From Phycisphaerae bacterium (lineage in GTDB: Bacteria > Planctomycetota > Phycisphaerae > JAAYCJ01): a stretch of 21,001 bases of DNA. Location: positions 1 through 21,001 of the forward strand of contig JAAZAW010000100.1 in NCBI GenBank assembly GCA_012514125.1, in the 5' to 3' direction. Shown piece after piece: positions 6,575 through 13,495 of this stretch. A program made the position numbers and the translations under genes. Positions within the stretch are counted from its first letter, which is position 1; each line of letters opens with the position of its first letter. The notes beneath the pieces are model-generated. The model had not been told where the DNA came from. It saw only the letters and a program-made list of their open reading frames with translations, and ran no database searches.

Positions 6575-7738
6575 ATGCTGGGTAATACATTCGGAAGATT
6601 GTTCAGAGTGACCTGTTGCGGTGAATCGTATGGAAAAGGGTTGTTGACGATTGTCGACGGCGTTCCGCCGGGACTTAAGATTACGAAAGAAATGGTCCAG
6701 GCGGAACTCGATAAGCGCCGACCCGGACAAAGTCCGATCGATTCACCACGAAAAGAAACCGACCAGGTGGAGATCGTCGCGGGATTGCTCGAAGGCGTGA
6801 CGACCGGCGCTCCGATCGGCATGGTGATTTATAACGTCGATACGCAGAAGATTCATGTCGATCAGTATCGGGCGGTGAAGGATGTTTTTCGGCCCGGACA
6901 TGCTAATTTTACCTTTTTTGTGAAATATGGGGAATATGCCGACTGGTGCGGCGCGGGCCGATCCAGCGGACGCGAGAGCGTGGGTCGGGTGGCCGGCGGC
7001 GCGGTGGCGAAATTTATTCTGGCCCGCGAAGGAATTGAAGTGTTGGCGTATACGGCCGAGAGCCACGGCATTAAGATGCGTCCGATGAGTTATGAGGAAA
7101 TCCGGGCGAATTATCGCAAGAACGATATCAACTGCCCGGACCTTGAGACAGCCAAAAAAATGGAAGAAGACCTTCACAAAGTGCGTGAGGAAGGCGATAC
7201 CGCAGGCGGAATTATCGAGATCGTCGCACGCGGCGTGCCCGCGGGCTGGGGCGAGCAGGTTTTCGACAAGCTCAAGGCGACGCTGGCCCAGGGGCTGATG
7301 AGTATCGGTGCGGTTCAGGGCATGGAATTCGGCGACGGGTTCCAATGCGCGACGGCGACGGGATCGAAATGGAACGATCAGCCTTTTGTGGAAGACGGCG
7401 CGATACGCTTTAAGACCAACCGCTGCGGCGGATTGCTCGGCGGGATGAGTAACGGCGAAGACCTCGTGATGCGAATCGCGGTGAAACCGACACCGACCAT
7501 TTCCAAAGACCAGGACACGGTTGATGTCTATACAATGACGCCTCAAAAACTTTCAGCTATTACCCGGCGGGATATCACCCTGCTGCCTCGTGTGGCTCCG
7601 GTGGCAGAGGCGATGGTGCAGATTGCGCTGGTGGATTCGATGTACATGGCGGCGGCGTATGACAGCGTGGCCAAGCTTGATAAACACTGGAAGGAAATCG
7701 GTCGGCCTCGGCATAAAGCCACCGGACAAAATCCGTAG
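6575..7738 (+). CDS. aroC: Chorismate synthase with unusual signature residues
   Basis: A 387-residue enzyme that converts EPSP to chorismate, needing reduced FMN without net redox change. Most of the fold is conserved: RPGHAN (107-111, His109 matches the second catalytic His), GRSSGRESVGRVAGGA (128-142), GVPAGWGEQVFDKL, MSIGAVQGMEFGDGF and GGMSNGEDL (289-297). Two signatures deviate. The first reads GESYGKGL, with Tyr19 (codon at 6629-6631) where GESHG is expected. The last reads RRDITLLPRVAPVAEAM (331-347), with Arg where the family usually has RHDP. Both changes are in a good reading frame with normal neighbours. GGAGG lies nine bases before the ATG. Probably cotranscribed with aroA; activity cannot be judged from sequence. 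Confidence 0.95.
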   Translation: MLGNTFGRLFRVTCCGESYGKGLLTIVDGVPPGLKITKEMVQAELDKRRPGQSPIDSPRKETDQVEIVAGLLEGVTTGAPIGMVIYNVDTQKIHVDQYRAVKDVFRPGHANFTFFVKYGEYADWCGAGRSSGRESVGRVAGGAVAKFILAREGIEVLAYTAESHGIKMRPMSYEEIRANYRKNDINCPDLETAKKMEEDLHKVREEGDTAGGIIEIVARGVPAGWGEQVFDKLKATLAQGLMSIGAVQGMEFGDGFQCATATGSKWNDQPFVEDGAIRFKTNRCGGLLGGMSNGEDLVMRIAVKPTPTISKDQDTVDVYTMTPQKLSAITRRDITLLPRVAPVAEAMVQIALVDSMYMAAAYDSVAKLDKHWKEIGRPRHKATGQNP

Positions 7739-7788
7739 TCGATACGGCCAGCTAAAAAACATTACCGGCGGCTTCGATACCGAAAAGA

Positions 7789-8688
7789 TTAGTGTGCGCA
7801 AAGGATTGTGACCCGCGGACCCAGAGGTTTCCAGTTTACGGCGTTATTGCGAACAAAAACGACCTGAGTCTGTGCGCCGACAACGGCAGCGAGATGTGAA
7901 ACGCCGTTATCGTTCCCGAAATATTGTCCCGACAGCGAAATCAAGGCAGCCAAACGTTCCAGGGGCCAATCGGCAAAGAGTGTTCCCGCTTTTTCCAGCG
8001 TTTTAATCGTCCCCTCGTCGAATTGTTCAAGCTCGACCCGGCCAAGTAAAAAAGCGGGAGTGATTTCCTGGCGATTCAGGGAGTCGGCTAAACGCAGAAA
8101 GTTTTCCATGGGCCAGCGTTTATTTTCGCCTGAGGCGCCGGGATGAATCAGCATCAGCCGTTTTGGGTCGATACGCCGGTCGCGAAGTTCCTGCGTCACC
8201 GACAAACATGTGTCGGAATCCACAGGACAAACGCTTGAGGGCAGACTATCGACCGGCTTTTTCATGACCTGCTCGGCGAGATATTGATAAACATGCCGCG
8301 AATACTTTTCCGGAAGTCTCGGTTCCACACTGATAACGCGATGCGGAGCCGTATTTTCAAGCCGACGCGAAAAATGAGCCTGCGGACCGGCCACAACGTT
8401 GATCATCAACTCGTAACGATTCAAGATGGATTGACATTCGGGCGGAATCGGCAAATCGGGAGAAAAAAACAGATGCCACCCCGGAATTGAAAAATCGTGA
8501 CATTCCTCGATAAGGCCTAGAGTTTTTGCCAGTCTGCCCAGTGGCGGTTTGCCCAACAGATCCCAGCGAAACGGTCCAAATTGCGTATTACATAGGGAAA
8601 TCAGACGCAAAGCCACCAGAAAATCGCCGATCGCTCCCTGATGAATCAGTAATGCCTTCCGCAGATCATTTTTCGCAGTCGGTGTCAT
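7789..8688 (-). CDS. Glycosyltransferase family 9 (heptosyltransferase-like)
   Basis: A 299-residue protein of the ADP-heptose:LPS heptosyltransferase family, which transfers sugars to lipid-linked acceptors on the cytoplasmic face. Evidence: the N-terminal ALLIHQGAIGDFLVALRL (family form: ...R-x-GAIGD), the nucleotide-sugar segment LIHPGASGENKRWPMENF in the middle, and the C-terminal FGNDNGVSHLAAVVGA. Donor and acceptor are unknown; it stands alone, with no other envelope-sugar gene nearby. The ATG at 8688 lies inside the end of mnmA (23-base overlap). An in-frame ATG at 8727 would add 13 residues encoded across the same G-run; the family normally starts close to the Rossmann strand, which favours the shorter form. 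No terminator is seen in the 50 bases between its end and aroC. Confidence 0.88.
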   Translation of the reverse strand: MTPTAKNDLRKALLIHQGAIGDFLVALRLISLCNTQFGPFRWDLLGKPPLGRLAKTLGLIEECHDFSIPGWHLFFSPDLPIPPECQSILNRYELMINVVAGPQAHFSRRLENTAPHRVISVEPRLPEKYSRHVYQYLAEQVMKKPVDSLPSSVCPVDSDTCLSVTQELRDRRIDPKRLMLIHPGASGENKRWPMENFLRLADSLNRQEITPAFLLGRVELEQFDEGTIKTLEKAGTLFADWPLERLAALISLSGQYFGNDNGVSHLAAVVGAQTQVVFVRNNAVNWKPLGPRVTILCAH

Positions 8689-9745
8689 CGCTGATCCAGC
8701 CCCCCCCTGCCACACGATCGTCCTCATAGAAAACCACCGCCTGGCCCGGTGTTACCGCGTATTGCGGTTCGGCAAATTTTACACGGACACGATCCTCGCC
8801 TATCCATTCGACGGTCGAACGGACAGCCTTGTGCGCATAACGGATCTGGGCGTCGAATTCCCGTGGTCCCTGAGGTTGATCGATATGCCAGTTGAGTTCG
8901 TCGGCAATTAACGAGGTTCGGGCGAGGTCCTCTTTCGAGCCGACCGTCACAACATTCGTCAGTGGATTGATGTTGACGACATAGATCGGTTCACCGGCTG
9001 CGATTCGCAATCCGCGACGCTGGCCTATGGTGTATCGAAAGACGCCTTTGTGCTGGCCCAGGATTTTTCCCTGCATATCCACAATGGGACCTGGGCGATT
9101 GAGTTCGCCATGACACGAGCCGACAAAATTGACATAATCATCATCGGGCACAAAGCAGATTTCCTGACTGTCGCCTTTTTCGCTCACGGGCAGATTAAGT
9201 CGTCGGGCCTGGTCGCGAATTTCATCTTTACTCCGGGCTTCGCCGTTAGGAAACAAAATGCTGCCGAGTTCCTTGCGGCGGATACCGAAAAGAACGTAGG
9301 ATTGATCCTTGCCCCGGCACAGGCCGCGGGCGAGTCGCGAAAATCCTTCGTGCTCGACGATCCGGGCATAATGGCCTGTCGCGAGATAATCGGCTCCCAT
9401 ATCGCGGGCGAAAGCAAGGAGTTTGCTGAATTTGAGTTTGGCGTTGCACCGGACACAAGGATTGGGCGTTCGCCCGACGGCGTATTCGTTCATGAAATAT
9501 CGGATGATCTGCTGCATGTCCCAACTGTAATCGACGATGTGGAGCACAATGCCCAGATACTTGCAAACCTTTTGAGCGTCGGCAAGATGGCCTTTGAGAT
9601 TTTCATCGACTTTTTTGTCGGAGGAGAGCATACGGACAAACACGCCCGAACATGGGTAGTTTTCTTCGATCAGACGGGCAGCCGCCACAGAGCTGTCCAC
9701 TCCGCCGCTCATTGCCACCATGACTTTTTTTTGTGTCCTCACCAT
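8666..9745 (-). CDS. mnmA: tRNA-specific 2-thiouridylase MnmA
   Basis: A 359-residue enzyme that thiolates U34 at the wobble position of tRNA-Lys, -Glu and -Gln, using ATP to activate the base and a persulfide sulfur. Motifs: PP-loop AMSGGVDSS (11-19), NPCVRCN with Cys97 and Cys100, ATGHYAR (122-128), and the second catalytic Cys in EICFV (Cys197). The C-terminal beta domain ends in the usual VAGGGWI, encoded partly by a run of eight G (8707-8700 on minus). The start is taken at ATG 9745, just before the PP-loop region, as in the family; the reading frame is open further upstream without a ribosome-binding site. tRNA-Glu(TTC), a substrate, is encoded in the same window. Confidence 0.96.
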   Translation of the reverse strand: MVRTQKKVMVAMSGGVDSSVAAARLIEENYPCSGVFVRMLSSDKKVDENLKGHLADAQKVCKYLGIVLHIVDYSWDMQQIIRYFMNEYAVGRTPNPCVRCNAKLKFSKLLAFARDMGADYLATGHYARIVEHEGFSRLARGLCRGKDQSYVLFGIRRKELGSILFPNGEARSKDEIRDQARRLNLPVSEKGDSQEICFVPDDDYVNFVGSCHGELNRPGPIVDMQGKILGQHKGVFRYTIGQRRGLRIAAGEPIYVVNINPLTNVVTVGSKEDLARTSLIADELNWHIDQPQGPREFDAQIRYAHKAVRSTVEWIGEDRVRVKFAEPQYAVTPGQAVVFYEDDRVAGGGWISDDTDCEK

Positions 9746-9779
9746 TGTCAGTGTTCCATCTATTATTCCGGTTTTTTTT

Positions 9780-9785
9780 ATTATA
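9780..9785 (-). promoter_or_regulatory. Possible -10 box of mnmA
   Basis: A perfect TATAAT on the minus strand, about 35 bases before the mnmA ATG. No convincing -35 element is seen at the right distance, so this is weak. Confidence 0.25.
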
Positions 9786-9943
9786 AATCGGCAGAAAGGA
9801 CAATACCAGTGAGTCGAAAATTTAAAATGGTCATCAAACACATGGAATCGAGTCGGTTCCGGTTGGCGACATTAACGGCGGTTTCATTCAATTTCAAAAG
9901 TTATTGAAAAAAAGAATATGCACACTTTTAAAATTTCGGACAG

Positions 9944-9949
9944 TATAAT
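9944..9949 (+). promoter_or_regulatory. Possible -10 box ahead of the small membrane protein gene
   Basis: A perfect TATAAT with no clear -35 box. A start near 9956 would give a leader of about 85 bases before the 42-residue gene. That leader holds GCTCGA (9971-9976) and TCGAGC (10012-10017), an inverted repeat that could fold. Nothing coding is seen between 9746 and 10040. Confidence 0.35.
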
Positions 9950-10040
9950 AGGCATGGGGAAAAGGGTAACGCTCGACTAGTTTTACGAAAAATCAACGGT
10001 GCGATTAAAATTCGAGCAATTGAATTTTTAGGGGGATGCC

Positions 10041-10169
10041 ATGTATGGATCTTTTGCATATGAACTCACGCCTGTTCTCGCGCAAAACAGGGGACTTTAT
10101 TATATCGGAGGCGGATTGTTAACGACCATTATCATCATTCTTCTTGTGACGTTTCTGCTTCGCCGCTGA
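10041..10169 (+). CDS. 42-residue single-span membrane protein
   Basis: A short gene with an excellent ribosome-binding site, AGGGGG five bases before the ATG. The product has a polar N-terminal half (MYGSFAYELTPVLAQNR) and one strongly hydrophobic helix (about residues 20-40, rich in Ile, Leu and Thr, after a GGG turn), ending in Arg-Arg. The charged end suggests the C-terminus stays in the cytoplasm. Not recognised as a known family. It lies 78 bases before a small lipoprotein gene on the same strand, with a GACCT-GCAA-AGGTC hairpin (10191-10204) between them; the two may share an mRNA. Confidence 0.6.
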   Translation: MYGSFAYELTPVLAQNRGLYYIGGGLLTTIIIILLVTFLLRR

Positions 10170-10247
10170 CATGTATTGTATCGAAAATAAGACCTGCAAA
10201 GGTCGAGTAAACAAAACATTTTCGTATCGTAAAGACAGGAGAGAACG

Positions 10248-10448
10248 ATGGGAACATTAAAAATCTGCAAGTATTTAAAAACTGTTTCATGGCTTGTCCT
10301 GGCGGTCAGTATACTTTTGAATACCGGATGCTCCATCTTTGTCACACGCGAAACCAAAGTTACCCCGGGGGACAGTGATGGAACTCGGGCAACGGAAAAC
10401 GTGGAAGTGGGTACCGATATTGAAGCGCCGGCGGGTGATTGGGATTAA
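10248..10448 (+). CDS. Small 66-residue lipoprotein
   Basis: The product has a signal sequence: positively charged start (K5, K8, K11), hydrophobic core about residues 13-24, then LLNTGC with the probable lipidated Cys28. The lipobox is not ideal because Asn rather than Leu is at -3. The mature part is only about 39 residues, polar and acidic, and probably unstructured. The ribosome-binding site AGGAGA lies five bases before the ATG, which strongly supports a real gene. Function unknown; similar tiny lipoproteins such as entericidins occur in other bacteria, but no homology is claimed. It runs convergent with the degenerate AAA+ gene, whose stop is 25 bases away. Confidence 0.75.
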   Translation: MGTLKICKYLKTVSWLVLAVSILLNTGCSIFVTRETKVTPGDSDGTRATENVEVGTDIEAPAGDWD

Positions 10449-10473
10449 CACCGAAGCGTTTCAGGAACGAGAA

Positions 10474-11712
10474 TTACGGCGACCCTGAGACACCGGACAA
10501 ATCGGCGGCGGTAAAAGTTGTACCGTTATTTTTTGCAAGCAGGCTGGTGCGTATGACATTTTCCAGACCAGAGAGTCCCTTGCGTTCTGCAAATGTTTGC
10601 AGAATGGGATAGATTTCCGGAGCGATGGCATTGATAACACAGCCATAGGTTTTGGCATATTTTTGGATGTAATGATTAACCAGCAGCGGCACATCGTCCC
10701 GACGTTCGCAAAGCGGCGGAAAGCGAAGCTCGATCCGGCTTAGGCATTGACATAATTCTCTATGAAACCGCCCTTCCCGGACCTTCGGTAATAACGGCTC
10801 AGAGGCGAGTGTGATGACTCGAACCTTCCCACCACCCGTAGAGGCACTCGGCTCCATCAAGCAGCCTTTTTTCCGAAGCGTGTCATATACTTTTTCCTGA
10901 ACGTCGAGCGCCAGGCGACAAGGATTTTCCAGAACCAGCGTACCGCCCTCCATAAAGATCAGCCGATGAAGATAATCCTCGATCTTGTTTGAAAAAGCCC
11001 CTGTGTTGTAAAATAGATCGCGTTGATCGGATGAAACGTCCTCGCCGGTATCGACACCAATTGCGAAAAAAGGGCAGGTCGAACGTTTCGGGTCCATTTT
11101 ATGAATGGCCTGAGCCAATTGAAAGGAACCTTCCGCATGATCGGCCTCGATCAAAATCGGATAATCGAGCAAAGCGGCCTGGCAGGCACGAAAAACAAGT
11201 TCCTGCATGGATTGAGATCGAGCGGGAATCCCCATGACACTTGTCATCCACGAAACATCGCAGGAATTTCGGCAGAAACCCGACGATTGAAACCGAAGGA
11301 GTGTTTCTTCGATTCGATCCGCCAGAAGCGTTGGAAAATCCGGAACGTCCACGTTCACAAAACCGTTGATGCCCGCTTCGATGGCATGGGCACAAATGCT
11401 CACATCGGTTCGATTGTCGACCGCCAGGAGAAGAAAGCTTTCCGGATGGATATTCCGAAAATAAAACGCCCAATCCAGATCGCGACGATACTGATCGGCA
11501 TGGCACGAGAAAACAGAGTCAGCCAGCAGGATGATACGAGGCGGCAACAACTTATGAAGATCGGCAGGATGGGTCTTGCTGTCAATGAAAGAAAAGGAAT
11601 TGTTCAGGAAAGTTAATGCTGAAGCCAGGGGTGAACGGGGAAAGTGATTCGAAGCCACTACCAGAAGAATCAAACCGCCGGCGTCTTGGCGTCTGAGCGT
11701 TTTATCGTTCAT
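10474..11712 (-). CDS. Degenerate sigma-54 activator-like (NtrC-family) AAA+ protein
   Basis: A 412-residue protein. Residues 12-140 look like a receiver-type alpha/beta domain (GLILLVVAS..., IILLADS, LLLAVDN, EAGINGFVNVD) without a clear acidic pocket. Residues 160-395 follow the NtrC AAA+ layout: MGIPARSQSMQELV, FFAIGVDTGED, DLFYNTGAFSNK, GGTLVLENP, VRVITLAS, GRFHRELCQCLSRIELRFPPLCERRDDVPLLVNHYI and GLENVIRTSLL. Key elements are lost: the Walker A site reads EADHAEGSFQ (189-198) instead of GESGTGKE, the sigma-54 loop GAFTGA reads GAFSNK (238-243), and Walker B is LVLENP. The protein ends without the C-terminal Fis-type helix-turn-helix. ATP hydrolysis and sigma-54 remodelling therefore look impossible. 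The frame is intact, so it is more likely a repurposed protein than a pseudogene. AAGGA lies eight bases before the ATG. Confidence 0.85.
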   Translation of the reverse strand: MNDKTLRRQDAGGLILLVVASNHFPRSPLASALTFLNNSFSFIDSKTHPADLHKLLPPRIILLADSVFSCHADQYRRDLDWAFYFRNIHPESFLLLAVDNRTDVSICAHAIEAGINGFVNVDVPDFPTLLADRIEETLLRFQSSGFCRNSCDVSWMTSVMGIPARSQSMQELVFRACQAALLDYPILIEADHAEGSFQLAQAIHKMDPKRSTCPFFAIGVDTGEDVSSDQRDLFYNTGAFSNKIEDYLHRLIFMEGGTLVLENPCRLALDVQEKVYDTLRKKGCLMEPSASTGGGKVRVITLASEPLLPKVREGRFHRELCQCLSRIELRFPPLCERRDDVPLLVNHYIQKYAKTYGCVINAIAPEIYPILQTFAERKGLSGLENVIRTSLLAKNNGTTFTAADLSGVSGSP

Positions 11713-11754
11713 GTCATGCTTCCTTTTTTAAACCCTGAGCTTTCAGCCGAATCA

Positions 11755-11779
11755 AAAACCAGGACGACACGCGGTCCTG
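11755..11779 (-). terminator. Terminator-like hairpin in the leader of the degenerate AAA+ gene
   Basis: On the minus strand CAGGAC (11779-11774), an 8-base loop, GTCCTG (11765-11760), then G and TTTTT. It lies about 48 bases before the ATG of the 10474-11712 gene, so it could act as an attenuator. The stem is only 6 bp and no competing structure was found. Confidence 0.35.
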
Positions 11780-11988
11780 CGATTATTGTAAATTTTATTC
11801 GCATAAGTTGGAAAAAGAAGTAAGATTATAAAGATTTACAAATTTCCATTCTTTATGTTGTTCTATTGAAAGCCTGTCATCGAAATCACCCAAATTCGTC
11901 ATTATTTGCAAAGACGGAACTTACGGATCCAACCAGCGTTGCTTTTCAAGGCGGAATAGAGCATTTTTATGTCTTTGGCGGGGAACTA

Positions 11989-12017
11989 TTTAAAAAATAG
12001 GAAATATGGAGTATGAT
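11989..12017 (+). promoter_or_regulatory. Possible pyrC promoter
   Basis: TTTAAA (11989-11994), a 17-base spacer and TATGAT (12012-12017). A start near 12024 gives a leader of about 100 bases. If transcription starts there, the small frame at 12018 would not be on the mRNA. Confidence 0.35.
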
Positions 12018-12025
12018 ATGAAAAA

Positions 12026-12070
12026 CTTTTGAATGGTTCGTCCGGGAATTTCACCCGACGATTTCAAAAG
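12026..12070 (+). promoter_or_regulatory. Structured leader hairpin of pyrC
   Basis: CTTTTGAA (12026-12033) pairs with TTCAAAAG (12063-12070). Inside, CGT and CGGG (12039-12041, 12043-12046) pair with CCCG and ACG (12054-12060) with one bulged C. No T-run follows, so it is not an intrinsic terminator. A second short hairpin, GGGC-GATCG-GCCC (12097-12109), ends just before the ribosome-binding site AAGGAAA. Together they could control pyrC translation or mRNA stability; this is inference. Confidence 0.5.
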
Positions 12071-12123
12071 ATTCAGGAAAATCGAAAATAACTTTCGGGC
12101 GATCGGCCCAAAAGGAAATCCAG

Positions 12124-13425
12124 ATGACATTAAGGGAAAGCATTTTAATCGTCAACGGAACGGTAATCGATCCAGCCAACAACATCAATGATCAGGCAAA
12201 TATCCTGATTCAGGACGGCAAAATTTCACAGGTCGGACAGGATAAACCCAAAGCCCAGACACGAATTGACGCGACGGGTTTATACGTCCTGCCGGGATTG
12301 ATCGACATGCACGTTCATTTGCGCGAGCCGGGGCATGAAGAGGAAGAGACCATCGCGACCGGAACACGAGCGGCGGCGGCGGGCGGTTTTACCAGTATCG
12401 CGTGCATGCCCAACACCCATCCGGTGATCGATAACGAGGCGGCGGTGGATTTTATTATCCGACGAGCGGAAGATACGGGATTTTGCAATGTGTTTCCGAT
12501 TGGTGCGATTACCAAAAACAGAGAGGGCAAGGAACTCGCGGAAATGGGAACAATGGTGCGGGCCGGCGCGGTGGGGTTCAGCGACGACGGCGATGGAATC
12601 GCCGATGCGGGAATTACCTACCGGGCGATGCAGTATCTGACGATGTTCGGGAAGGTATTAATTCAGCATTGCGAAGATGTATCGCTGGCGGGTAACGGCT
12701 CGATGAACGGCGGGAAGACGGCGAATCGGCTGGGAATTCCAGGTAGAATTTCACTTGCGGAACAAATCATGATTTATCGCGATCTGCTGCTGGCGGAAGC
12801 GACGGAATGCAAATATCATGTGGCCCATGTTTCGACGGAAGGCTCGGTCGAACTGATTCGCCAGGCCAAAGCCAAAGGGCTTCGACATATTTCAGCCGAA
12901 GTCACACCGCACCACCTGGCATTAACGGAAGAAGCCTGTCAGACCTTCGACTCCAACTATAAGGTTGCCCCCCCACTCCGAACAGCCAGGGACATCGCGG
13001 CGATGAAGGCAGCCTTGGCAGATGGAACCATCGACTGCCTGGCCACCGATCATGCCCCTCATAGCCGGGAAGAAAAGGAACTGGAATTTCTTTACGCGCC
13101 GTTCGGCATGATCGGTATGGAGACGGCCCTGGCGATTTACATCAAAACGTTGATCGACGATAACACACTCGACTGGCCCGATCTGGTGGCGAAAATGACG
13201 ATCAACCCGGCGCAAGTGCTGGGAATCCAGAAAGGCACTCTTTCCGCCAATGCCGACGCGGACATCACACTCATCGACCCGGACGTCATCTGGACCATCG
13301 ACAAGGAACGTTTTTTCAGCCGAAGCCGAAATTGCCCGTTCCACGGCTGGCAGGTCCATGGACGAGTCATGGGCACGATCGTCGGCGGACAGATCAAACA
13401 CGACGATGGATTGCGAATAGAATGA
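12124..13425 (+). CDS. pyrC: Dihydroorotase, class I
   Basis: A 433-residue zinc amidohydrolase that closes carbamoyl-aspartate to dihydroorotate, the third step of pyrimidine synthesis. Visible residues: the metal site DMHVHLREPG (61-70, His63 and His65), CMPNTHP (94-100), GFSDDG (151-156, Asp154), QHCED (181-185, His182), HVAHVSTEG (232-240, His235), AEVTPHH (258-264) and the catalytic Asp in ATDHAPH (307-313, Asp309). This order and length fit the class I (allantoinase-related) type rather than the shorter E. coli PyrC. AAGGAAA lies five bases before the ATG. No pyrB is adjacent, unlike many class I loci. The mRNA probably has a folded leader. Confidence 0.96.
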   Translation: MTLRESILIVNGTVIDPANNINDQANILIQDGKISQVGQDKPKAQTRIDATGLYVLPGLIDMHVHLREPGHEEEETIATGTRAAAAGGFTSIACMPNTHPVIDNEAAVDFIIRRAEDTGFCNVFPIGAITKNREGKELAEMGTMVRAGAVGFSDDGDGIADAGITYRAMQYLTMFGKVLIQHCEDVSLAGNGSMNGGKTANRLGIPGRISLAEQIMIYRDLLLAEATECKYHVAHVSTEGSVELIRQAKAKGLRHISAEVTPHHLALTEEACQTFDSNYKVAPPLRTARDIAAMKAALADGTIDCLATDHAPHSREEKELEFLYAPFGMIGMETALAIYIKTLIDDNTLDWPDLVAKMTINPAQVLGIQKGTLSANADADITLIDPDVIWTIDKERFFSRSRNCPFHGWQVHGRVMGTIVGGQIKHDDGLRIE

Positions 13426-13495
13426 CGAAGGGCGAGCGGGCTTTGGGCTTTAGGATGTGGAAAGCGGCGGATAATGCCATGGAACGACTTTTTTC

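Larger units (their letters stand above)
11713..12123. other. Divergent intergenic region (degenerate AAA+ gene / pyrC)
   Basis: 411 bases with no convincing gene. A 34-codon minus-strand frame (about 11902-11798) lacks a ribosome-binding site. The left part carries a terminator-like hairpin in the leader of the minus-strand gene; the right part carries the pyrC promoter, a four-codon frame with a ribosome-binding site, and two hairpins. Confidence 0.6.

Noticed and set aside
9050..9907. 285-codon plus-strand frame opposite mnmA
   Set aside because: It is the reverse reading of a well-supported enzyme, has no ribosome-binding site and runs into noncoding DNA.
11798..11902. 34-codon minus-strand frame in the pyrC upstream region
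   Set aside because: No ribosome-binding site, AT-rich without protein-like features, and overlapped by likely regulatory DNA.
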